A stretch of 39,365 nucleotides of DNA from Spongospora subterranea f. sp. subterranea. Its lineage: Eukaryota; Endomyxa: Phytomyxea; Phytomyxea; Plasmodiophorida. The stretch's first letter is position 1, and every line of letters begins with the position of its first letter. The notes beneath the pieces are model-generated. The model did not search any database. It was not told the origin of the DNA and saw nothing but the letters and a program-made list of their open reading frames with translations. Shown one piece after another: positions 29,605 through 39,365 of the stretch. The stretch is taken from the NCBI GenBank assembly GCA_049724395.1, contig JAUGWO010000043.1, positions 1 through 39,365 on the forward strand, read 5' to 3'. The translations under genes were made by a program, and so were the position numbers.

Positions 29605-31957
29605 ATGGCGAACAGCGCCACTGTTGCGCCATCCATTCCTCTAATGTGTGTCCTCATCTTGTTGATATTGCTGCTTGTGGCGACCAGACCTACTCGATCT
29701 GTGACAACCGAACATGGTCATGTTGGGAGAGAGCCCCTTGGCTATGGTCAGGCCAATGTCGCCACAACAATCGTTTCCTCGACATTCTCGGTATGGATGG
29801 CGGAATATCGCTCCAAAGATAGAGATATCGGCTTGTTAAGTGCGTTTTAGGAATGGCACTCGGGTCCGGGTTCAAAAATTGACATGTCCCATATCAGTAT
29901 TGATTCTCAACAGTTGAGCCAAGAGGACGAGAACCTCGATTGCCTTATCGATCTAAATCGAATTCCTATTGATTCGGAAATGTTGCCATCAAAAGACTTT
30001 CCCGAGATTCTCGTGCCCGATAACAGAAACGTCGACCAGTTTAATGAAAGTTCTTCGATGAATGTGGTCGTTCTGTTCATCTTCATATTGAGATTTGGCG
30101 TGTTGAGAGCTTTTTAGGAATGGCACTCGGGCTCGGGTTTGAAAACTGACGCGTCCCATATCAGTATGGAATCTCAGCAGTTGAGACCAGAGGGCGAGAA
30201 CCTCGATTCATTACCTTATCGATCTAAATCGAATTCCTATTGATTCGGAAATGTTGCCGTCAAAGGACTCTCCCGAGAATTTCGTGCCCGATAACAGAAA
30301 CGCCCATCAGTTGGTGACAGCTTCCGGACATTTAGCCGTTCAGTCCATTTCCAAATTGTGTTTGGCTTTGCTAAGTTCGTCTTAGGATTGGAACCCGAAC
30401 ACGAGTTCAAACCGTGATCAATCCCGTATCAGTATTGATGGTCAACAGTCAATTGAAAGCGTAGAGGGCAAAATTTTCGATTGCCGCATCGAAAATACGA
30501 TTAATTCAAAAACCAGCCTGTTGACGTTCCTGAGAATTTCGTGACAGTAAGGCGATTGCCGAGAATCGTGAACACCAATATCTGATTATGGCGTACTAGG
30601 ATGGATTTCCGAAGCGCACTCACAAAATGGTTCGTTTTCGTAATGCCAAGTACTTAATGGGATTGAGAATGCTCTGTCGGGTCCTAAATTGGGACCTGGA
30701 TGAGGTCAAAGACTATGATAGTCTCTGTGTGTTTCTGGTCAGAACTCTGGTTCCCCGCTCTGTCTGGAATTTGATGATCACAAACGGTATCGTCTGCTTA
30801 GGGAAAGGAGACGAATCCAGAACAGGTCGAGTTTCACAACAGTGTCGCCACGACGGAACACATGATGAAACTACTGTTGGTCGGAAAGTCGGGGCGGGAT
30901 AAGGTTGATGTCGGACAAAACAACATCGACGTTCCTGAAAATAGGCTAATTGCCAAGGCAACCAGCACCCTGCAAAAACTGATCCGAATTTCGAATTTTG
31001 TTTTGAAAACGGTCTCTTGCAGAAGATCGCTCTGCAGTATCAGTCATCAGATGATTTTGTATCTCAAGAAAAACTGTATCCCCGTCCTTCAATGTCTTGT
31101 GAAATGTTGTGGCAAAGACATGGACCAGTTCCAGACACGTTGGGGAACGCGTTTCAGCCACCGTTTTTTGGATTGAAATGCTGCCCCGGTCGTGGATTAA
31201 ATCATAACACCTGCGGTTACCAGAGGACGAAAATCGTCAGAAACCCTGACAACAGGTTTTCATTCGCCTTTTTGAAAAAAAACTGAGTAACATTTGTGCT
31301 TTCAGAGACAAAGACTTTGGTTTATTGGATCTCAATGCTCTTGTTGTTGCTGTTTTAAAGTCAAACACCTCAGAAGAAAAACTCAAACTGTGCTGTGAAT
31401 TCAACGAGAAATACCGATTCAAGTGGCCCCGAAACTCAAAAGATTTCTCCGACAATATTATAACAAGTCTCCGAAACCCATCTGGGGGTGCTTTGTTCAT
31501 CACTGTGGCCAAAATACAAATGAGTGGATTCGAAAATGGGGCCCTGAATTCGCACATTCTGAATTCAGCAGGCGGAAATGTCACGGCTTGGAAGTCCATT
31601 GAATGCGGATCGATCGACCGACCATTTGATATTCCAGCAAGACTTGATCTTTGCAATAAATCAACCCGAGACCTCCTCCCAGCGCTTTCCGAAATTCTCG
31701 AACAGTATGATCAGTTCGTGATTACGAAGACAGCATTCACAGAGATCGCCTCATCCGTGTTTAACCACTTTTATCAACAAAGGTGTCGTCCTATTTACAA
31801 TTGTTTAGATCGTCATTGCGCTGGAAGTGTTGAGGAATTTATTCGGAGATGGGGAAAATCAGTACACTACACCAAGTTCAGTCGCAATTGCTGTCCTGGA
31901 ACAGGCAGAAAGGAACCTGATATCTGTCAATATAATTCTCGGTCATCCCAAGGTTAG
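29605..31957 (+). CDS. secreted or membrane-anchored protein with acidic repeat exons
   Basis: A hand-built spliced model of an unrecognised gene. Exon 1 (29605-29790, 62 codons) begins with a hydrophobic leader (LMCVLILLILLLVA). Exon 2 (29851-30063, 71 codons) is acidic (SQEDENLDCLIDLNRIP) and follows a 60-base intron with GTATGG donor and TTTTAG acceptor in phase 0. Related exons start at 30118 and 30386. Exon 5 begins at 30600 (MVRFRNAKYLMGLRM). The last exon (from about 31307, phase 2) is a 216-codon open stretch ending at 31957. A domain with RWG and CCPG motifs occurs twice, at about 30960-31250 and 31690-31930. The first copy is split between two frames and the second acidic repeat has a 4-base insertion, so the gene may be partly decayed or the model imperfect. 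Function unknown; export is inferred from the leader. Confidence 0.5.
29851..30550 (+). repeat. three tandem acidic exon units, about 265 bases each
   Basis: Units starting at 29851, 30118 and 30386 share GAATGGCACTCGGG-like starts, CATATCAGTAT, CTTATCGATCTAAATCGAAT and CCCGATAACAGAAACG (the third is more diverged). Each is preceded by a short T-rich intron end (TTTTTAG, TCTTAG). The first encodes a clean 71-codon exon; the second differs by a 4-base insertion that shifts its frame. Confidence 0.8.
31307..31957 (+). CDS. last exon of the third secreted-protein gene
   Basis: A continuous frame of 216 codons following a TGCTTTCAG acceptor. It contains a mixed alpha/beta-looking N-terminal part and a Cys-containing end with NHFYQQRCRPIYNCL, EEFIRRWGKSV and RNCCPGTGRK motifs. 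The Cys-containing end is duplicated upstream near 30960-31250. No known family is recognised. An AATAAA at about 32017-32022 lies some 60 bases after the stop and could be its poly(A) signal. Confidence 0.6.
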   Translation, partial: DKDFGLLDLNALVVAVLKSNTSEEKLKLCCEFNEKYRFKWPRNSKDFSDNIITSLRNPSGGALFITVAKIQMSGFENGALNSHILNSAGGNVTAWKSIECGSIDRPFDIPARLDLCNKSTRDLLPALSEILEQYDQFVITKTAFTEIASSVFNHFYQQRCRPIYNCLDRHCAGSVEEFIRRWGKSVHYTKFSRNCCPGTGRKEPDICQYNSRSSQG

Positions 31958-32016
31958 ATAAGGGTTGACCCTCCAATGACTCAAAAGATACAGTAGATGA
32001 TGTCAAACTAATAACT

Positions 32017-32022
32017 AATAAA
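32017..32022 (+). promoter_or_regulatory. candidate poly(A) signal AATAAA
   Basis: AATAAA lies about 60 bases after the stop codon at 31957. Position is typical, but the motif is common in AT-rich DNA. Confidence 0.4.
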
Positions 32023-32131
32023 CCTGATGTGTTCAAGAATAGTATTACTTGGGGTGATAGAATTATTTGTTGAAATTCATATAAACTTTCTCAGTCCTCC
32101 CCGTCGATAAGCTATAAACAGCGACATCATC

Positions 32132-32466
32132 AATGTCATTTCGCAGCTCGACGACTCAACGGTAATTTCAACACTCCCACCCGAGCCTACGGGCGTGAAC
32201 GGTGAAACTATTGTTCGGAGCCTGTTAAAAATTACTGGACCAAGTGGCTTACCTAGTTAGTGATATCGGTCGTCATGTCGTCAGACTTGCACTATCGCAG
32301 CTGAATTGGCTCCTTTCGCGATTATGTGTCAACGTACTGACCCTATGTTATAGCCTACGACAGGCTACCCTATTGTATTGGATATAGCTGGCAACGGAGT
32401 TCCTGACGGATTTGCGGACCAGATATCGGATCTACCTCGTAATGACACATCTATTGTGTGTAAATA
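32132..32466 (+). pseudogene. possible two-exon gene fragment
   Basis: An open stretch after an ATAAACAG acceptor (about 32132-32270) reads IINVISQLDDSTVISTLPPE and then TGVNGETIVRSLLKITG. A second (about 32355-32466) reads PIVLDIAGNGVPDGFADQIS and ends in a stop near 32466. DIAGNGVPDGFAD resembles short calcium-binding DxxGNGxPDGxAD loops. No start codon or complete gene is visible. It may be an alternative 3' end of the preceding gene or a remnant. Confidence 0.3.
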
Positions 32467-32777
32467 GCATCTATAGTGTAATCCACCTGGCCAGTGTATA
32501 CCGATGTATGTTAATACAAAGAATTCTTTAGTATGAAAATGTATGTCATTTTATTCAAAGGGAAGGATAGATCAGGGTGACACCGGGTGTCAGAAATGGC
32601 ATGGACTCGTTAATACTGATTGTGAGATGATTCGTATTTATACAATAGTTGTGTATTACGAATAGTGTCTATTATGTATGATGGGCACATGGACTCGACA
32701 ACGTTAGCAACAGATTTAAAACCTGTTGGTTGTGGGTAGAGTCAACGGTCAACAAATCGGTGATTTGAAAGACCAGG
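32467..32777. other. gene-free stretch, possibly LTR of gypsy B
   Basis: AT-rich, no coding sequence seen. If the tract near 32925 is the polypurine tract of element B, its LTR would extend leftwards into this region. Confidence 0.3.
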
Positions 32778-35700
32778 TCAGATGGGATCGTATGCTACGT
32801 CCCCACTGGAGGGCAAGGACGGACCAGAGAGAGAGGGAGAGGATTCAGAGGAAAAAAGAGAGAGGAATTTATTAAAGAAGATTTTCAAAGAGATCATGAG
32901 TACAGTACTGTGAAGTGCAGTACATTCCCCTTTCAGAAAAAGAAATCTAGTGAAAGAAATCGAGACTGGTAACTCTTTTACCAGATGATGGTCAGAATTA
33001 TCTGACAAAAACTGTTGTACTACAGTAGGAATATCCTCCAGCATTGTATCAAAAGGTTCCCAAGTGGCGTCAGTGGTTTCAAAACCACTCCACTGGATGA
33101 GGAGGTCCAGTTGTCCAGACTCTGGATTGCGACGAATGTCGATAATGATTGCCACTTCGAATGTGGTGGAGGATGTTACTCCTATATTATCCAGAAGAGC
33201 TGTGGTAACCTGTAAGTCACGATCGCAGTAGTATTTCAAACGTTGAGCGTGGATTTCAGTTCGCTCGCCGGTGATTAGAAATTCCACACGGTATATGTGG
33301 TCGTTGATCATACCAATAATACGTGCAGGTCCTAGCCAATTACACACGGTTTTATGTGAAAACCGCTTGATATTGGAGGCGACGAGCACGTAGTCGCCAA
33401 TTGTGAAATTGATTGGCTTAGTGCGAGCATCCTTGGAGCGGGACCGATGTTGTTGTGCAGGCTGTTTGGATAAACGACCAGCGACTATTGTTGATGGATG
33501 GCGTCAATCGACGATGCGAGTTGAGCCGTTAGTGACTGAATACGACCAGGAGTTACTGGGATGTCACTTACTGAATCCAAAAACGGTACAAATATCGTGG
33601 ATAGTAGTGTTGTACGATTAAGGCCTGTCATGATTGTGACAGGAGAATAACCGATTCGTGGCCGTACACGTTGGTTCAAAGCCATGTTAACGATGGGGAG
33701 AATGAAAGGCCAATGGACGTCAAAAACGAGACTACATTCAGAGAGTAGTTTCTTCAAAGTCTCAAGAATATGCCGGTTCATGATTTCCACCGTTCCGTTT
33801 GCCCATGGGGTGTAGGCCGTCGTGAAATGTCGTGATATGTGTAGACGACTGCAGAGCTCGTCGATCACACGGTTTTTGAAGTGAGTTCCCTGATCGGACA
33901 CATGTTGATGCACAATTCCAAACCGTTTAAACCAGTCGATTAGACCGGTTGCCACTGTGTGATGATCGGCAGATTCACACGGGATTAGCTCCACGAAGGC
34001 AGAGAAATCGTCCTTGATCACTAGAATGTATTGAAATAAGTGAGGAACGCCTTTCTTGACCTTAGAAATGAACAGGAAATCATAATGCAGGGAACACGGT
34101 TGGGTTGAGTTGCATGCATTGCATAGCCAAAAGGACGGGGAACGACAGACCCGTTGACCCGTAGGCAATGTAAACATTTGGAAACAAACTCGGTTATCAT
34201 ACTGTTCATGTTCGGCCACCAGAACCACTTGCGGATGAGCTTGATCGAGGAGTCCGATACAAGATGACCTGATATTCCCATGTGGGCCACGACCATGATC
34301 CGAAGTTGCATTTGGAATGATGCGATCCAAACCTGACCGGTTGATGTCTTCCATGTTTCGTTGTCAGATGGCTTCGTGAGGACATGATTCTGGAAATGAA
34401 GCCCATCGGACTGTAAATGAGTAGGTTCTGTCTCCCAGACGTTGGTGGTTTCATCAATGTGTTCAATTACAAAAAATCAAACGAGCGTAATTGGAGTTGC
34501 CAGCGTTCAAGACGATCTCCGCTGGTTCGACTAACAGGAAGACTCCGACTGTTGGGATCAAATAAGAATGTTATGTTTCTGTGATCTTGTAAAAAGACGA
34601 AACTTCTTCCCAATCAGATAGGGCTTCAAACGGTGGCACCCTTCAACTATGGGATACGCCTCCTTTTCTATAATCGCCCAATTCAGTTGACTACCTTTGA
34701 AACTGCCGCTAAGACATGCTAATAGTTCATGGCGTTGTCGTTCCACAGATTTTCCTAGATCCTCGGTTGGAATCTGTGTCAGGAGAATTGCCCAAACATA
34801 TTTTGATGCATCTGGAGATACACACAGTAAATATCCATCGTTGATGTGGGCCATAGTCACCAAGTTCTGCAATGTGGATTTGATTTGAGCGAAACACTTG
34901 TCATGAGATTGGTTTTAGCCCAAATTCTTCAATGTGACCTTCTTTAGCTGTGATTTCTGTAAACTGTCGATCGAGCGGGACGCTGTCAACAGCAGTTGTT
35001 GAAGTGGATCCACCAGCTCCGAGAACCTTGGGATAGTTGAGCGCATCCAATTAAGTCCACATAGTAATTGTTGCAAATCGTCAGCAATGATCGGTGACGG
35101 TAATTCGCTCAGGGAAGAAACGAAATTGGGATCGAACGGAGACACCCTTTTCCGATATCATTCTGCCGCACCATTTGACCTCTGTCAAGAAGAGAGCGCA
35201 ACGGTTTTTGCTTCAGTTTGATGCCATGTGAGTGCAGATTGTCTAAGATGTGGACCAAAACTTCAAACAGTTGTCAATGCTTGTGGCATAACCTAAAATG
35301 TCGTCAACCCATAGAAGAGCGCATGTGTAGAGCAAATCAGATAGGACTTCCTGCATCCCCGCCTGGAAAGCGAAAACTGCATCGGCTAGGCCTTGGATTA
35401 TAGGACGCGGCGTGTAGACTGCCTCATGCGTCATGAAAGAACAAAGTTCCCAAGATTCGGGATGTGATGGAAACTGCCAGTACCCTTTGAAGGCGTCCAG
35501 CATGATAAAAAGTTTTGCATTACGAAGATATGATAAGATGAGATCTATGTGAGGCATGGGCCAAACAAGACGTTCAGTACGTTTGTTGACCTCCTTCGTA
35601 TCGATAGTCAGGCGATAACCACGGCGCTCGATGTCTTTCTTCTCGACAACGTGGCAGGCAGATGCGAAACGGCTGTGCAGATTGCGGAACAGGAACCAAT

Positions 35701-36140
35701 GTAAAATCGTTCGCTTCTAACGTCTGTGCAAGTTCGCGCATGAATATGCGGTGCGCTTCGGCATATCGTCGATTTTTTGACCTAATTGGAGTGGCATCAG
35801 AATTCAGCATCAGCTTCATTGGCGTAACCTTCGCCGGCGGATCGCGCCCGAGTTTTAGACGCCACATGTCGCGCTTCAAAACCTCGGACTGGAGCCGGGC
35901 TCGATGCTCTTGTGGAAGACCGTTCTTGACGGCGCGTTCGCACATATCAGAGATGGCGGATTCGATATTACTAATGGCATCCTGGCCGATGTCGACGAAA
36001 TAATCTTCGCCAGGTTCGTCGTCGGTGTTAAAACTGCAACCCGATTTCTTCCGGACTTCGTATGTTACAGATATTGTTCTATCTTCAGTCACACCCAATT
36101 TTAATAAATCACTTCCCTTCCGTATCTGTCGTCTCAACTG
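32778..36140 (-). mobile_element. Ty3/gypsy element B (chromovirus), broken
   Basis: Parts in order on the minus strand: protease end and RT start (36137-35574, with GSDLLKLGVTEDRT), RT (35557-35243, with MLDAFKGYWQFP and LLWVDDILGYA), RNase H (34872-34558), integrase (about 34450-33485, with IGYSPVTIMTGL), then a post-integrase segment and a chromodomain (33389-32980, with QLDLLIQWSGFETTDATWEP). A GGGGAA purine tract (minus strand, near 32930) followed by TGTACTGCACTTC fits a polypurine tract and LTR start. Gag is absent. About six to eight breaks; moderately old. The chromodomain identifies a chromovirus, whose members often insert into marked chromatin. Confidence 0.85.
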
Positions 36141-36169
36141 CGTACTTTTAAGAGATTAACAGTCGAAGA

Positions 36170-39100
36170 ATGTCGTCAAATGATGCAGATCGAGTTGGGA
36201 AGCTACAAACTATTGTACCAACACTAACTAATGACAATTACTCTATATGGAGTCGCAAGTTTTTATTGGGTCTCAAGGCTATAGGAGCTAGCGGGGCAAT
36301 AAATGGGACTCAAGATATAAAGCCATCACTTGATGAGAAGTTACATGCTGTGTTGCTCATAAGCATGGGAGAAGACATTTATCCAATTGTAGAAAATTCT
36401 AGAAGCACACAAGAAGCTTGGAATATTCTAGATTCACGCTTTGGTAATAATTCAACATTAGGGGCATTGAATGCTATCCAAGAAACCTTCAACATTAAGC
36501 AAGGTTCACTTTCTGTTTCGGAATACATTGCAAAAGTTCAAGGGGCTTCGAATAATGTTGCCCGAGTCGCTTCAGACTTCATAACAATTAATGATAATTT
36601 GTTGGCGCTGATTCTATTGATGGGAGTGTCTGAAGAATATCAAACAGTAGTTGATACGATTGACGCTTCTTATAAATCTCTATCAAGTATGGATGTCATA
36701 ACGAAACTTCAGAATGCTGAACGTCGTCGAAGTGCACGTCTCAAAGAGAACCAAGATGGGATTTTGGCAGCTACTGCTCAATCGTATCGAATGTGTCGAC
36801 ACTGTAACACTTTACGTACAAAGTGTTAAAAAAAGACGTGCTTTAACTTGCACCCAGAACGACGCAATTCCAACAATGATAAAGATAATGATGTGATATC
36901 TGCTTATTCTGCTTCTGTATATGCTGGTCAGAATGAAGGAAAATCCTGGCTCTTAGATTCAGGTTGTAACCGACATATTTGTAATGATTTATCTCTCATG
37001 TCGGACATAAAGCAAGATAAATCGACATCTATTCAACTTGGTGATGATCATTATGTCGACAGCACGTATATTGGAACAAGCACTGCAACTCTTGGACAAT
37101 CCAAGGCTGTTTTGACTGAGACGCTTTTTATACCAGAGATGGGCAGAAATTTATTGTCGCTTGGCGTCAGTACTGACAGAGGGCTGAAATTTTGGTTCGA
37201 TGGAGAAGTATGTCGCATATTTTCTGCAGTTTCTTCCGATCCAGAAGGGACGGTATTATGCACCGTTCCAAAGGTTAACAATTTATACACCCTGCACAGC
37301 AGCAATACAGCTAATTTCTGTCACTCAAGAGCCAAAGTCGATATTGTACGGTGGCATGAGCGATTAAACCATGCAAACTATGATACTATTCGTAGGCTTA
37401 TTCGCCACAAAGAAATTCACGTTTCAAGCATGAAGATTCCGGATTCACCCTGTAGTGGCTGTTGCCGCGGAAAAATGAGTCGAGGGCGCTTTCCTCAAAG
37501 GAATCCAGAATCATTCGCTACCAAAGTTCTTCAGCGAGTATATTCCGATGTTTGTGGTCCATTTCCCGTTAATGCTTTAAACTCAAGGGCGCGATATTTC
37601 TGTCTTTTCGTTGATGAATTTTCTAGATTTATTTGGGTGTATTTATTAGAAAGAAAAAGCGACGTTTTTAAGGCAATGAAACAATTTGTTCGTGAATCTA
37701 CTCGCTTTACTGGATCTGCCATTGAAGAAATCATATGTCTTCAGTCTGACAATGGCGGCGAATACTTATCTTCTGATATGAAAATTTTTCTTACCGAACT
37801 TGGAGTTATTCATCAAACTTCGGTCCCATATGATCATGAGCAGCAAGGAATGGCAGAGCGGCCAATTCGGACAATCGTGGAAGCTGCGGAAAGTATGAGG
37901 CTACACGCGAACCTACCAAAATGTTTTTGGGGAGATGCTATTTCGACTGCCGTGTATATCTATAATAGGTTTCCGCACTCATCGCTAGAATTCTTATCAC
38001 CTTATGAGAAATGGTTTAACAAGAAACCATCTTTACATCATTTTAGGGTATTTGGTTGCAATACGTGGGTACATCAGCAAAATCGCCATCAAGCCCGACT
38101 AACTCCTAAGTCGTTCGAATGTACATTTATTGGTTATGCTCACCGACAAAAGGCTTATAGATTTTGGGATTGGTCAAATCAACGAATGGTAATTAGTCGT
38201 GATGCGAAATTTGATGAATGCTCTTTTAGTTTTTCCCCTAATGCTAACTCTGAGGAAGACGCTGTTGACGAACAGCATAATCTTGCAGACTTGTTAACAG
38301 GTTGTACTTCTGAGGAAGGAATGCAGTCGGAAATCCCTCTGAGACGATTACGGCGATCTGAGCGTCTACCGAAACCCAGATCTTTCTATACTGCAAATCA
38401 TTCTACAGCCGTTGATGCTATTCCAAAGGAATTTCTTGGTGTTTCAGCATCAACTATACCTATTCCTGCGTCTTTATCAGAAGCTTTGTGCTCCCCAAAT
38501 GCTAATTACTGGAGGAAAGCAGCAGAAAAGGAGTTCAGTACACTTCAACGATGTAATACTTGGACTCTCACTGACAAGCCTAAAAATCGAAAATCAATCG
38601 GCTGCCGTTGGGTATTTGCAGTCAAGTCTGACCCAAATGGGCATTTAGAAAAGTTTAAGGCTCGCCTAGTCGTCCGTGGTTTCTCTCAACGTATTGGTTT
38701 AGATTTTGATGAAACATTTTCTCCTGTTGCTCACGCGGAATCGCAACGTTTGCTTTTAGCTCTTACTGTACAGAACGGATTGAAACTTAGACAGGCAGAC
38801 GTTGTTAGTGCTTTCTTAAATGGCGACATCGACACCGAGATTTTTATGGATCAACCTGAGGGATTTATAAGCGCGAAATTTCCACACCGTGCTTGCAAAT
38901 TACAGAAAGGGCTATATGGACTCAAACAGGCCGGACACACTGGAATAAGAAACTGAACAGTTTCTTGATAGAGACCCTAAACTTCTCAAGATGCAATTAA
39001 ATCTCTGTTTCTATTTCAATCATTCCAATTCTGGGAAGTTGTTCGACCAGCACTTCACGTTGACGATATGATCTTTGCCCACAATGACGACCATCTTATG

Positions 39101-39365
39101 GAAACCATTATGAGCAAACTTAATGCTGAATTCGGTATTACTGACCTTGGAAAACCACAAAAAGTACTCGGAATTCGTGTTAATTACTACGAAAATTCAA
39201 GGACAATAACTATTGACCAACTGGTCTTATATAGATGAGCTGTTGAAAAAAGAGTTCAATATGGAACATTGCAAGCCTGTTGATACGCCTCATCAACCTG
39301 GACTATATCTATCTGCTAAGATGTGTCCATCAAATGATAGCGAAAGAATAGATGAAAACTGTGCC
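36170..39365 (+). mobile_element. Ty1/copia element, nearly open, cut by window end
   Basis: Gag (36170-36829) is a UBN2-type copia gag with DNYSIWSRKFLLGLKA and EAWNILDSRFG. The pol part (36848 to the window end) carries an aspartic protease (LLDSGCNRHICND), the GAG-pre-integrase motif (RWHERLNHANYD), integrase (SDVCGPFPVN, LQSDNGGEY), and reverse transcriptase (CRWVFAVKSDPNG, FSPVAHAESQRLLLAL, VDDMIFA near 39062). Long open frames make this the youngest LTR element in the window, with about three breaks in the visible part. The RNase H and 3' LTR lie beyond 39365. No 5' LTR is recognised between it and gypsy B, whose remnant reaches to about 36140. Confidence 0.9.

Noticed and set aside
30862-31176. 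A separate small gene in the 30.86-31.18 kb frame
   Set aside because: Its end matches the duplicated C-terminal domain of the larger gene, so it is part of that gene or a damaged copy of the domain.
1-39365. tRNA, rRNA or other structured RNA genes
   Set aside because: I found no cloverleaf, rRNA or snRNA signature by eye.

Overview
This is a eukaryotic nuclear window rich in mobile elements, with at least three host-type genes between them. Poly(A)-tailed LINEs, spliced genes with very short GT-AG introns (mostly about 50-65 bases) and AATAAA-like signals rule out a bacterium. The combination of tiny introns, secreted repeat proteins and mixed LINE, copia, gypsy, Tigger/pogo and MULE-like elements fits a compact protist or fungus-like genome, possibly a parasite. 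I cannot name the species from the sequence.

Layout. At 1-8281 two related LINEs lie head to tail: a long one with an open 1506-residue frame, then a 5'-truncated, more decayed one beginning at the first one's poly(A) tail. A copia fossil end follows (about 8325-8740). At 9277-13612 (+) I find a many-exon gene for a secreted protein; its middle is a run of near-identical exon/intron units, one 30-residue helical repeat per 90-base exon. At 14180-16740 lies a mosaic of gypsy, LINE and copia fragments in alternating orientations. At 19883-16756 (-) is a second secreted protein built from ankyrin repeats, again one repeat per exon. A Tigger/pogo DNA transposon with TA target duplications fills 20252-22866 and carries a PHD-like zinc finger and a long inverted repeat. 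A MULE-like fossil with a SWIM finger (about 23290-24480, -) and a broken gypsy element (about 24520-28660, -) follow; the gypsy contains a patch of a second gypsy family. A third secreted-protein gene (29605-31957, +) has acidic repeat exons and a duplicated Cys-containing C-terminal domain. Then come a small possible gene fragment (about 32130-32466), a gypsy/chromovirus fossil (about 32780-36140, -) and a copia element running off the right edge (36170-39365, +).

How the genes work together. The three host genes each open with a signal peptide or hydrophobic leader and continue as repeat exons separated by tiny introns. In the first two genes nearly all introns fall in phase 2 and nearly all exons are multiples of three, so exons can be gained, lost or skipped without breaking the frame. 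Several damaged repeat copies still offer alternative splice sites in the right phase. I consider this pair of modular secreted solenoid proteins, with the third as a looser relative, the most interesting system here. Its function (for example as secreted effectors) is inference. Gene models were built by eye; transcripts would settle them.
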